A stretch of DNA of 64,000 bases from the NCBI GenBank assembly GCA_947650285.1, contig CANTFL010001353.1, positions 186,001 to 250,000 on the forward strand, written 5' to 3'. Below the pieces are notes generated by a model, which had not been told where the DNA came from, did no database searches, and saw nothing but the letters and a program-made list of their open reading frames with translations. A program made the position numbers and the translations under genes. Source of the stretch: Hyaloperonospora brassicae (lineage: Eukaryota; Oomycota; Peronosporomycetes; Peronosporales; Peronosporaceae). Numbering within the stretch: the stretch's first letter is position 1; every line of letters starts with the position of its first letter. This document shows positions 21,691 through 31,330 of the stretch, piece by piece.

Positions 21691-22081
21691 TGTAACGGGG
21701 CACACCCTTGCGTAACTTAACGCAAGGGTTTTGAGTGCCCCGACAGACGTACACGTGGCAAGCGAGGAAGCGTAGGTAGGGTAAAAGTAGAACTGTTATA
21801 TTAATAAATTAAGTCTTTAAACTACTGTCTCTTCGTTTGACTTAATTCAATTATACTAATAAAACTGAGTGTATGGTGACGTCTCGTCACCACTCATTGC
21901 GCGCGTCTTGCGGCGATTGGTGGGTTGATATCATCACGATATCAACCAATGAACAGACCCTCTGGTCGACCCTTCAATATCACCACTTTGGTGATATTGT
22001 TTTAAAGAATATCCATCTTTATATTCTTCATTGTCACTTTCCTTAAAGTGACAATTTCATGTAACGGGCTGCCCCGTTACA
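21691..22081 (-). repeat. Element B 5' LTR (right copy)
   Basis: 391 bp, about 3 differences from the left copy (near positions 17, 248 and 330 of the LTR). It ends against ATCTG at 22082-22086. Confidence 0.95.
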
Positions 22082-23333
22082 ATCTGGGCCGTGAGAATAC
22101 ATTCTTGCGAGTGTCAACGAGTTTTGGGGGCCGCACCTATCTAGGTGGGTCGCCAATTATATCCGATCATGCGAAGAGTGTCAGCGCATAAAGCCTGCAA
22201 CTTCAAGCAATGCGCCTTTGAAGCCACTGCCGATTCCAACGGATTTTTGGAAGTCGGTCAGTATGGACTTCATGTTTGGCATGCCGCCTGACCATAAAGG
22301 CAGGACGGGGCTCGTTGTCTTTGTAGACAGACTGAGCAAGATGGTGCATTAAGCACCATGTAGCACAAAGATCACAGGCAAGGAGGCAGCTCTCTTGTTC
22401 CTGGATCACGTGTATCGACTACACGGGATGCCCGAGTCCATTGTTTTGATCCGGGATCCGCGTTTTACGTCGGGATTTTGGCGACATGTGTTTGAGTTGC
22501 TGTGTAGCAAGCTTCACATGTCGACCGCAGATCATCCCCAGACCGATGGCCAGACTGAACGAGCCAATCGAGTCGTGGCAGATGTCTTGCAGACTATAGC
22601 AACTCCTAAGGAATGGAAAAAACATTTGTCATTGGTGGAGTTTGCTATCAATAATCGTGTCCACGCCAGTACGGGTGAGACACCATTTTATGTAAACGGA
22701 CTGCGTCACCCACGGTTATCAGTCTCGTTTGTGCACAGCCCGAGTCTTAGTGGGGGAGGGCCCCTCACTTCGCTCGAGGCGAACGCACAAGAGGGCAATA
22801 GTCTCGCCAATATTTTGGCTTAAACTAATCCTGATGACCCTGCGAAGGTAGCAGTAATCAGTGTGGAGTCACGGCAAGATGTGCCTGTGCTCCAAGATGA
22901 TGATGCTATGTCATTGTTAGCAGCTACGACCCATGAACGACCACCTGGTGGCGTCATAGGCGAGCTTGATGCGAAAAGCGCGGACGAGGCTCGACGCTTT
23001 GTGGATGAGCGATTAGCCATCACACGTAAGGTCCGTGACGCCATGGCAAGCGCACAGGACAAGCAAAAACAATATGCGGACCGAAATGGTCGCAAAAACA
23101 ATGAACGCTTTAGTGTAGGAGACAAAGTACTATTAAGTACAAGTACTCTACCTAAACATGCGGTGTCAGTACTCCCAGGGGGTACTACTAAATTACTGCC
23201 GCGTTTTATTGGGCCATATACCGTGGTCGAGGAAGTGGAAGACCTGAACTATAGGCTCTCACTCCCGCCATATATGAAGACGCACCCCGATTTTTACGTG
23301 GGTCGTTTAAAGCGATATTTAGATCCACAATAG
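22082..23333 (+). pseudogene. Element A integrase, distal part, with GPY/F module
   Basis: It resumes the zinc finger split by B: GREN directly follows the duplicated ATCTG, and CEECQRIKP supplies the two Cys. A frameshift lies near 22120. The DDE core shows SMDFMFGMP, LIRDPRFTSGFW (Ile instead of the usual Ser before R-D-P) and DHPQTDGQTERANR. A stop lies near 22350 (VHLA reads as VH-stop). After a stop at about 22820 the frame from 22863 reads an Ala/Asp-rich helix, SVGDKVLLSTSTLPKHAVS, RFIGPYTVV (GPY/F) and PPYMKTHPDFYVGRLKRY to TAG at 23331. Confidence 0.85.
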
Positions 23334-24914
23334 ATCACATATCCGTATGAGTCTAACGTGCGCGATCGCGACGTCGACCATGCGATAGCCACGGTGCCGC
23401 GGAGTGGATGGCGACGGAGAGTAACTCCCATTAGACCAATAACCCCCGCTTGGCAGTGGGCTTGAGGAGCGAGGTGGACTCCGCGCTTGACGCGGGTCCC
23501 TCAGCACCAAGCGCTCCAAAATGTCGATCCGGAGCTTCAGGCGGTCGTAACCCTGCCGAGCTTTCATCCGGACGTCGCGCAAAGTCGATGTCAGTTGCGA
23601 AACTTGACTCTCGAGCGCCACGATCCGACCGTCAATGGCAGCGCCATGCGCCTGCGTTTGAACAGTCGCGTGTGTCGCGATCAAACGAGCGAAGTCAACA
23701 CTCGTGTCGGGCGCCACCATCGCTGGTGGACGCGGAAGGGAACTAACGCTTCCTTGTTGGAAGGCTGGTTGCCCACCGGCTGAAGAAGCATAAGCTTCAT
23801 ATCCTTGTCCAATGGAAAGGATACCCCCAGAGCTTTGACTCTTGGGAACCGGTTGACGCACTGCGTGTCGACGTGCCTGGGATGGTTGCTGCTTACGAGC
23901 AGGCACACCAGCTCCAGAAGCCCCGATAGGTCCTGTTGGACCAGCGGAAGGGGCGTAGCGCGATAATGTAGGGGGTACATTACCGCCCGTTAACATACGC
24001 ACACGGTCGAGAGCGAAGTTTAATCGCTGCGACCGCTGCCTCACTGCATCTGCATGTGGTTTGGAGCGGCGCAGGAAAGCCGCCTTATATTGGTCGGTTG
24101 TTTCATTTGGAAACAACACGACAGGAATAGGGCAGATGCGGCCAAGCATCTTACCCTCCGATATCCATTTAGGAAAGACGCCATAATACTTATGGACGTC
24201 TATGGTTGCAGTCGCTAAAAGCGCTGCACCAGACCCATCCGAAGTTGGCCATTATGATGGTGGTGGCATCGGTGGAACACCACCGGATGCATAACGGCCT
24301 TCTAATCGGCGCGCTTGTGACACTGATGGGCCTAGGTCCAGTGTCCCTTGTTGAGCTTTGTGCTCAACAGCGCCTAAGTCAGACACTTCAACACAAAGGT
24401 CAATGACTTCAGGCGCAGCTGGCAACAGCGTAGAGGCGACTGCACCTTCGGTAGCGCTCTCTTTGATGGTCGTCGTGCTAGGTTGCACAGACGACACCAC
24501 ACTTGGTTGATTGTCGGTAGGCATTGACGCCACCACATCACCAGCAGTCGTTGTTACAGGAGCATTGTGGTCATCGGCGGTGGGCTTGACAGCACCAGCA
24601 CCATGCCACAGTCGCTCACTGTCTTCGTCACTCATTGGTGACGGCAGCGGCGTACTTTCGTTGTAATCTACAACGAGAGAAGGATCATCCTCCGCACTGA
24701 GTGCGGGAGGTACATCGATTATGCTTGTCGACGACGCGACAGCTTCAGTAGCTGTCGACGTCGTTACAGCAGTGCTCTGCGACGTCGGCGAATTCTCGCA
24801 ACGCGCGTGTTTATCGCTAGGATGTGTGGGTGCCTTTGCAGGTGACCCATCAACCCGTGTACGCTTAGGTGGCATGCGAACGCCGTGCGGTAACACTTTC
24901 ACGAGTGTTTTCAT
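23319..24914 (-). pseudogene. Element A antisense ORF (aORF), one in-frame stop
   Basis: 532 codons in one frame from an ATG at 24914, 117 bp from the 3' LTR, with a single TAA at 24254-24252. Its length is close to the 536 codons of B's aORF. The N-terminus has a basic patch (MPPKRTRVDG), then a Ser/Thr/Val-rich acidic region. Around residues 240-310 is a folded-looking block (FPKWISEGKMLGRI, VVLFPNET, RYAPSAG) that resembles the matching block of element C's antisense protein. Residues about 405-470 form a coiled coil (VALESQVSQLTSTLRDV, LKLRIDILERLVL), opposite the sense linker between GPY/F and chromodomain. The tail is Ser/Pro/Arg-rich. Function unknown. Confidence 0.7.
23334..23910 (+). 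pseudogene. Element A chromodomain and preceding linker
   Basis: After the GPY/F module a linker runs to SLVDAEGN. An in-frame TAA (23744-23746) follows, then a degenerate chromodomain: RFLVGRLVAHRLKKHKL then HILVQWKGYPQSFDSWEPVD (about 23747-23860). The WxGY and DSWEP signature is clear. The antisense ORF covers the whole region on the other strand. Confidence 0.75.
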
Positions 24915-25017
24915 AGGCAGTTCTAACACGCACACTAAAGGACAAGCGGCACGTTTAATACGGCTCGCTGTCCACGTGCTTCTTTAGTCTATTTCACAAT
25001 GAAGTAAGAATCGTTCT

Positions 25018-25031
25018 AAAGAGGGGGATGG
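25018..25031 (+). promoter_or_regulatory. Element A polypurine tract
   Basis: AAAGAGGGGGATGG directly precedes the 3' LTR. Confidence 0.6.
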
Positions 25032-25636
25032 TGTAACGGGGTCAACCCCGTCCCACGCACTTTTGTCATACGGTCACAAAAGTCTGGGTCACTTTAGTGC
25101 AACGTTGACTAAAGTGAGGTCCTAAGTGCGCCGACGCACTTAGGCCTAGCACTTGAGTGGTTCAGCTAAGGCGTACTTACTCAAGTGTGTGTGATACACA
25201 CAAGTGTAGCCACACTGATATTGTTCTTGGTGTGAACACACAAGACATATCATTGTGACGTCAAAGCATGACGTCACGAGATGACGTCATCGATCGGCGT
25301 CATCCGCGATCTTTAGAGATCGCCGCGTAGGGGCCGCGTCTCACAGGAGCGCGCGTCCAATCAATGTGTTAGTTAATAGTCAATCAGATTTATATTAAAT
25401 TACATTAAATATAAATCAGTCTTACATTTACTCTCTATTGTTTGAGTGGTCGCAGGAAGTGGTTAGCACTCCGCGACACTTAGCCTAGAAGTAGTTCTTG
25501 CGAGGCCCCTCTTAAAGGGAGCCCGCACAGCAAACCCTCGCGACACGCGAGAGAAGTCGGGTTAAACCGCTTCCTCGTTGTGCGCAGAAGGTGTACGCTG
25601 CGGTAGTGCGGAGCAGCTAAAAAGCGCCCGCCTACA
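25032..25636 (+). repeat. Element A 3' LTR
   Basis: 605 bp, about 9 differences from the 5' copy. The three TGACGTCA sites recur at 25256, 25269 and 25282 with the same 13-bp spacing. The hairpin CTAAGTGCG-ccga-CGCACTTAG is perfect here and has one mismatch in the 5' copy. Confidence 0.95.
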
Positions 25637-27940
25637 TCCTCACTTTGTTACAGAATTCATTTTTTTGGGGTTCCTTGCTGTCAAATTACACAAAAGTCGA
25701 AGGAAGCCGCCATTGATACCATTGCATAATGGTGGTTCCCCTTTGCAATCCAGTTTGTGGTGGTGCTCACTCAATTGGCGACGAAACGTTGCCGCTGGCA
25801 ACATGAGCATTCTAAATAAACTGAACCCTGGGAGCTCTAGTGTGGACTGCTGTTTTTGTTGCCTACGTCTATAAGTCATGTTAGTTCTGCTTTTATCCTT
25901 GCCCCAAGTCAAACAGAATAGACTTAAACACGACAGCGCAAGTTTAACGCGCCAAGGTGTTCAACGTTATTGATATCCTCATTGTTACTTGCACGTACTT
26001 CTTCACTAGTTCCAAACTTGCTATCCGCCAGTAAACGTTTTCGGTCACAAGAACGGACGGCAACAAATGAATCACTGCATGTTGTCTCACTTTGTCTCAC
26101 CCCACGAGACGCAGCAATGCATTGCGAGCGAGCTGCGATAGTTGCACAAACGCAGTTGCTGTTCGAGAAATGTGACACGATGGCACAACAAAGCTTGTCT
26201 AGCACTTGTTGGGCTCTACATCAACTATCCTCGGTAAGACATGTTAGAATTATCGTCCACGCATGGGGCCCCATCCTGTTCGACGTAATGGTCTGTACTT
26301 CAGCCCTGTCGCCTTGCTACAAGAAGGAGGAGACATGTCATGGCATTGGTCATTCGCATAGGTTCTCGCCAAGCTTCGAGTGTGAACTCTCTCCGAGCAA
26401 GCTAGCTTTGCCACCAAAATTTTGTCAGGACAGTCTTTGTCGGTACGACGCCAGCGAAAACGCCGGACTGGCGCTAGAGATAATTCGATGCTGACTGCCC
26501 ATCTCTTCAAACATAACGTGGACATACCCGCTCTTGCTTCGATGGGCCGAACGACGGTAACAAGTGCGTCTGCAACTGTGTGAGCCAACTATTGGCCAAA
26601 CGCGTTGGGTTCACACTCTCCTCACTCTTCATCTTGACGGTAGGTACACAACGAACACACACGCATCGTTCACACGTGATTGTCAGTGTGTCGAGCGGAT
26701 GACACGTCCGTGTCTCAAACAGCTGTCGTGGGTGGGTTGTACGATAGGCAATCGAAGCTTTTCTTGGCTGCTTCTTCTAGCTTGAAGCAGCCAGCTGCCG
26801 GTCTACGTTTCCGGCTTCTAGGACCAATTTGCACGATTGCAACGTACCTTTCGGGAAGCGCCTCATTTTCATGTGCAGGACTCATCCTGATGTCATGCTT
26901 GACGATATCAATGCACTTACGAGCGGATTGTTTTTTGGAGGACTGTGTGTTCGATTGCCGAATGCACAAGCCGTGTGTGTCACAGAGGCAACACCAAGTA
27001 GCGCCACGCTTTGCGACACCAAGCAACGTCGTGCACTATCGATGTAAGCAGTAGGATTTTTCAACACAGCTTTTCTGCAAGTCGCAGCTCCTATTGTCGT
27101 CGTCAAGCGGGAACGACTCAACGATTGCCCAAACCAAAGCGCTGCGAACGATGTGGATTTCGGAAAGTCGCACCACATGCGAAACTTTTCCCGCTGGAAT
27201 GAGCCGATCCGGAAGAGTTAGCAAAGAGGCACGGCATCTTCGGTCATGGGGAAAGCGGTTCATTCAACAATTTAGACTTGGGACATTCTCCATCGACTTC
27301 CATTTCGTTTAGCGATTGCCCGTAATACTGCTGTGGAAGCGGTGATGTTCACGCGCGCTCAAATGAACGGACCCTATGAGTGGCGACGACACCTGTCGGC
27401 AACTTCGTGACACGAATCAAATGCCACTTGTTTCGTGGGCGCTCGTGGCCGACGGGCGTTTATGCGTACCGTTACACATGTGAGCCTCGATCTAGGACAC
27501 TCATGTCTGCTAGCCCTTCCTCAGTAACATCTGGCATCAACAAGTTTCAGCCAGCGCATCCCTCTGGCCCAGCGCCTGGCTCTTAAAGTTGGCACAGCAA
27601 CCGTGGCTGCTCCTATCCCTCACAATTATGCGAAGCAGAGCCTTTACAATCGCATATCTCGTCCAGCTCTTTCTGGGTCATTTCCGACACGCACAGCGTC
27701 ATATAACGTCGTCCACCTCAACACTTGATACTTCGATTGGTGCTAAGCCGTGCCAAAGCGACATGCTTCCCCGGCTCCATGTGGCCCAGCCCGATGATTG
27801 ACGCCACCAATTCAAGCAGACGACCGTGGATGGACAGAGTGAGGTCTTCCCGGCAACAAGCAATTTCTAAAGCTTTGCTCTTTCAGAGACGGACGGATGT
27901 CAAGTCACTCGCCTACCACGCGCTCGAAGACCTCACTCCA
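25637..27940. other. Intergenic region with no recognisable gene
   Basis: GC content is closer to that of coding DNA, and frames of 100-170 codons are open on both strands (for example 25970-26494), but none has a domain, signal peptide or oomycete Inr that I recognise. Overlapping open frames on both strands point to composition rather than coding. It may include remnants of old genes. Confidence 0.45.
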
Positions 27941-27942
27941 AC

Positions 27943-27960
27943 TCTCTCATTTCCCAACTT
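27943..27960 (+). promoter_or_regulatory. Oomycete Inr/FPR core promoter of the effector candidate
   Basis: CTCTCATTTCCCAACTTG matches the oomycete initiator-plus-flanking-region consensus (roughly GCTCATTYYNCAWTTT). It lies 77-94 bp upstream of the ATG at 28037, the usual distance, and places transcription start at about 27948. This argues against the longer upstream reading of the same frame. Confidence 0.6.
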
Positions 27961-28036
27961 GTATCTCACCTGCCACTTCGTGCCTACAAAGCTGCCCCTG
28001 ACCATAGCTAAGCGACTGTCCCCAACGTCTGGATCA

Positions 28037-28609
28037 ATGACCAAGTGCTTCGGTCTCCTTGTGCTAGCGCTCATCGTGTTTGCTGGCAGCAACGCCCATT
28101 CGACTCTAGCAGCTGGAATTGCGACCGAGCTGCTGACGCCGAGCCGAGCGTCCAACCCTCTAGCTGAAACGAAGAGCAAGCGCAGCGATCCGGACCGCGA
28201 CGTGCCGATCGATGCCGCTGATGAAGATAGGACTATGGCATCGTTCAAACCAGTCATGGGAAAGGTTGCTAACGCTCGGCAAGTGAGCTTCAGTACATCA
28301 CCGGTCAGCTTAGAGGCTAAGGCAATAGCGCGCCTTAGGGTGAAGCCGCAACGCAGCATGAAGAAACGTCTCGAGAACGAGTCGATTGGGAAGATCTACC
28401 AGGTAATCAGTAATCGGGAACGCGCAACCAAGCAATTGCAGGACGCAGTGGCGAAGCTCCTCAGGGAAAAGGGTAAGTCCACTGATTCCAAAAATGAGCA
28501 CGTGATTCGCGCGGCCGGTCAAGTAGAGACAGCAGAGGCACAGCTGAAAAAGGCAGCGGCTGAATTTGAGTTGTACGCATCAAAGCACATGTTGCGACGT
28601 CACATGTAA
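28037..28609 (+). CDS. Secreted effector candidate, degenerate RXLR-type
   Basis: 190 codons. Residues 1-20 are a clear signal peptide: a short charged start, a hydrophobic core (CFGLLVLALIVFAG) and a likely cut after SNA. The next 45 residues are polar and disordered. They contain SKRSD at 47-51, where an RXLR would be expected, and ADEDR at 61-65 in the place of the acidic EER motif. Spacing fits RXLR-EER effectors, which enter plant cells, but the canonical RXLR is absent. The C-terminal domain (about 85-190) is basic and helical with alternating charges and no obvious WY core. The ATG was chosen because the Inr lies 90 bp upstream and the signal peptide starts here. The gene sits alone between gypsy elements. 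Further helical coding-like sequence follows the stop in other frames, so the C-terminus may be truncated. Confidence 0.6.
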   Translation: MTKCFGLLVLALIVFAGSNAHSTLAAGIATELLTPSRASNPLAETKSKRSDPDRDVPIDAADEDRTMASFKPVMGKVANARQVSFSTSPVSLEAKAIARLRVKPQRSMKKRLENESIGKIYQVISNRERATKQLQDAVAKLLREKGKSTDSKNEHVIRAAGQVETAEAQLKKAAAEFELYASKHMLRRHM

Positions 28610-29276
28610 TAAGAGAAGCAGAAGAGACGCTGGAAAAAATGGATGAGGGAAAGATTGTGCGTGACGGCATCGCGGAGGCATAAGCGCGGGTGTGGCATCA
28701 AGACAACGCGCGGAGGGCACAGTCGAAGAAGCTGCTGTACATGCACTGAAGAAAGAGAAGATCAACTCGTTGGAGCATCAACGATTGAATTCCGATTCGA
28801 AGCAGATCGGCAGCGAGCTGTATCATTGGGGCGCGCTGCGGCGGATTGAATGGCAGTGGCGGAGAACGAAATCAATCGTCGTGTGTAGTTGTTCGACTCA
28901 ATGCGGGGTGCTGCTGCTTAATACCGGCGATGAAATGAAGAATCAGCTGACGAATATTTGAGCGGGAAATTTTCTCGTGACTTGACGGCGTTGCATTGAC
29001 CGCATTCGTCCGGACCCTTCGAAGAGCGCCCGGCAGGACATCTTGGAAGCGTAGACTCGTTGAACAACATAAGCTTTGAATACATTGTTTCACTTTGATA
29101 CTGAAGTTGGTTCGTAATTGCATTTGCTCAAGCGAATTGTCAGCGAATCGGTTCGTTCATCGTGACTCTCAATGTGTTGAGGAGTGTGTGAAAGGGTCAG
29201 ATTGTAATGACACAGCAGCGGATACAGCTCTTCGTGCAGGGGCAAAGCACGTGGACAGATGGGAGGTCACACAAGA
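28610..29276. other. Effector 3' flank with coding-like debris
   Basis: Between about 28615 and 28870 two other forward frames carry charged helical stretches (AEETLEKMDEGKIVRDG; AVHALKKEKINSLEHQ) like the effector C-terminus, each ended by stops. This looks like a formerly longer or duplicated reading frame. Nothing recognisable from 28960 to 29276. Confidence 0.4.
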
Positions 29277-29752
29277 TGTAACGGGGTTACACGTCGGCTG
29301 GTAGTCGACGATAGGTGTGGTGCACACAAGAGAGGGGGTACCCTATACAGTAATTTTTAGAACACAGTGAGTGTATCAATTGTTGAAGACTGATGTCTGT
29401 CATCAATTGATTACGAGATCTTTTAAGAGGTTATTTAGGGCAGGTTAAATACGTTGTTCTAAGGTGCTCTTTTAGGTTTAATAAAGAAATAAAAATTCAG
29501 TTCCCCTTGTGATCACTGAAAGACACGTGCCTTACGAGGCGTCTTTGATCGGTAGGAGCTAGCAATACCTGTGAAGGTAGCTACTCCTGAGCACTCTGTG
29601 CTGTGATTCTTTTGAATCGTTTGGTCCCTTAGGAACGGGGACCGTAAGCTCTCTGAGCTTTTTGACTCTCTGAGTCGGGTTCGTAGAACCAAAGTTGCTC
29701 GTAAGAGCGTTAAGTCTTCCTCTGAATTAAAGAGCTGTGTAGCTCCGCTACA
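29277..29752 (+). repeat. Element C 5' LTR
   Basis: It starts with the palindrome TGTAAC-ggg-GTTACA (29277-29291) and ends with the hairpin TGTAGC-tcc-GCTACA (29738-29752). Its last 160 bp are a run of tight hairpins with mostly 3-4-nt loops. Confidence 0.93.
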
Positions 29753-29754
29753 CT

Positions 29755-29763
29755 TGGTAGCAC
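29755..29763 (+). promoter_or_regulatory. Element C primer-binding site
   Basis: TGGTAGCAC two bases after the LTR end, same core as the other elements. Confidence 0.6.
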
Positions 29764-29807
29764 TTGTAGTATTTCTACGTCTGAGTCGGTAACGACTGAT
29801 CCTCTGT

Positions 29808-30781
29808 GAGGATGGAGCCATCCACCCCCTCTCTGAGGCCAAAAAGGCCGCGCTTGAGAAGCTCATCGTGGCCGTTGGCCCAGAGTATGTGAATTTTCTA
29901 GCTGCACAAGGTCCCGATGTGCTCAATGCACGAGTCGAGACCTTCAAGCAGTACAAAACGGCCCTTTTAAGGCAGGTTTAAAACCAGGTAGCGTCGGCTA
30001 TGCCGACACGCTATGTGGAGATGCCACCAGAAGAGGCTAAGCCTCGTCCCATTCGGGTGGACGTTAAACATTTCTCCGGGAAGGAGGGGGAAAACTTGAT
30101 TCTCTGGATCCGTGAGATTGAGATCGCCATGAGATCTGGATTGATCTCAATCGAGCATCAGCGAGTCTCGCTGGTCATCTCAAAGCTCGATGGAAGATCT
30201 AGAGAATTGGCTTTGACGTGCGGCACGTCGGTCGACTTGGCGAATCCCACATGGAATTCGCTCAAGTTAGACCTATTGCGAGTTTTCTCGCCGCCTAATC
30301 GGGCCTATCGCGTGTACTCACGCTTCTTGTCTACCCGTCAGGGTAAGAACGAGTTAGCGGACTATGTCCAGGAGTTGAGAACTCTGATGGCTGCTATGAG
30401 TCCGACCCTCTTTCTGAGACAGTCTACGTGACTGTCTTCATGGAAGGCCATCTGACTGGAGTAAGCATAATCGAGGTCTTTCGGGTCCATCCATTTACTT
30501 TTGAAGAGGCGGTGAGCATCGCTCAAAATGCGGAGCACAACTTCAAGTCGGCCAGAATTGGTTGGAACAGGTACAACCCAAACTTTGTGAGGAAAACCTC
30601 CACAAACACCCCGGCTTACTGTAAGCCAGAACCGATGATCTCATCTATGCTGAAGATGAAGGCAAAGCGGAGATTCATATTGCAGAGCAACGACAGAAAG
30701 TTTGACACTGTTACATGTGCGAAAGTACTAAATACTTGCATCCTACTTGTCATTTTCGCATGCAGCGCCAGAATCCTATGA
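29808..30781 (+). pseudogene. Element C gag
   Basis: The N-terminal frame (about 29808-29978) is helical and ends in TAA at 29979-29981; the same frame resumes as PRPIRVDVKHFSGKEGENL, a Retrotrans_gag-like capsid region, to 30431. A frameshift near 30425 moves the rest (MEGHLTGVSIIEVF onward) to another frame. The nucleocapsid motif near 30713-30760 reads CYMCESTKYLHPTC, a CCHC knuckle with altered spacing. Non-functional. The first 100 bp carry hairpins continuing those of the LTR. Confidence 0.75.
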
Positions 30782-30923
30782 GTTGGAACTCGAGCCCCAC
30801 CAGAAGTCTGATTTGGCACAGGAAATCTTCGATACCCAGTAGTCGCGGGGCGCCTTATTGACTGAGGTAGAAGCAGGTTCTATTAAATATCTACGTGGTG
30901 GATAAAAGCAGAACCTATCTACA

Positions 30924-31330
30924 ATGAGCTCTGTGCCCGCCAGCATAGAGCGTGGATACAAGCCTGGCTTGTTAGTCGCCGAGGCGAAAGTGAGAGGCTT
31001 TAAAAGGCATTGGTCGATCCTAATCGACCCCGGAGCATCATGCAATTATGCTCGACGTCGTTTCCTTGAGGGAATTCAGCGATACTCTGAACCGCTCAAA
31101 GCGCATGAGGGTTATTCGATCACTGTTCGTTTATTGACTGGTAGTCGTGTCAATGTGCCTAACGTTCCGTTGAACTTGGGCGTGAAGTTTTTAAACTTTG
31201 ACAGCATTGAACGCGGTCTCGTCCTTGACTTGGATTCGAGATAAGATCTCATCTTCGGCATGGCATGGCTTGAAAGCCATGAGCCATGATTTGATTGGAG
31301 GTCTAAGACCTTAGGTGCAACGCGCAATGT
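30924..31330 (+). pseudogene. Element C protease
   Basis: The retropepsin loop reads LIDPGASCNYARR, so D-P-G as in element A. The distal block (DLIFGMAWLESHEP) follows an in-frame TAA at about 31243, and another stop interrupts the block itself. Inactive. Confidence 0.75.

Larger units (their letters stand above)
14099..22081 (-). mobile_element. Ty3/gypsy chromovirus, element B, youngest copy, nested in A
   Basis: A 7983-bp element on the reverse strand. The LTRs are both 391 bp (14099-14489 and 21691-22081) and differ at only about 3 positions, and the target duplication ATCTG is perfect. In element orientation the order is LTR, primer site, gag, protease, RT, RNase H, integrase, acidic linker, GPY/F, chromodomain, antisense gene, polypurine tract, LTR. 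Compared with its older relative D it has few lesions: one gag-end nonsense plus a 1-nt indel, two nonsense codons in pol and two frameshifts in the integrase tail. The whole element is a chain of short perfect hairpins (see findings). Confidence 0.96.
9436..25636 (+). mobile_element. Ty3/gypsy chromovirus, element A, interrupted by element B
   Basis: The two LTRs are both 605 bp (9436-10040 and 25032-25636), begin TG and end CA, and differ at about 9 positions. The flanks GCCTC (left) and TCCTC (right) are a 5-bp target duplication with one change. The order on the forward strand is LTR, primer site, gag, protease, RT, RNase H, integrase, GPY/F module, chromodomain, polypurine tract, LTR: Ty3/gypsy with a C-terminal chromodomain. 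An antisense gene occupies the 3' part. Element B (7983 bp) was inserted into the integrase. Without B the element would be about 8.2 kb. Stops and frameshifts in gag and pol make it non-autonomous. Confidence 0.95.

Noticed and set aside
23450..23783. Two overlapping forward frames of 98 codons in element A
   Set aside because: They are the degenerate sense linker and antisense shadow of the aORF, not separate genes.
25970..26494. 174-codon forward frame
   Set aside because: Cys/Ser-rich low-information translation with overlapping open reverse frames; no family resemblance.
27725..28036. 104-codon upstream extension of the effector frame
   Set aside because: The Inr at 27943-27960 puts transcription start inside it, and the signal peptide must be N-terminal; the extension has no domain.
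29272..29276. Target-site duplication for element C
   Set aside because: CAAGA and GAAGG match at three of five positions only; not counted as a duplication.
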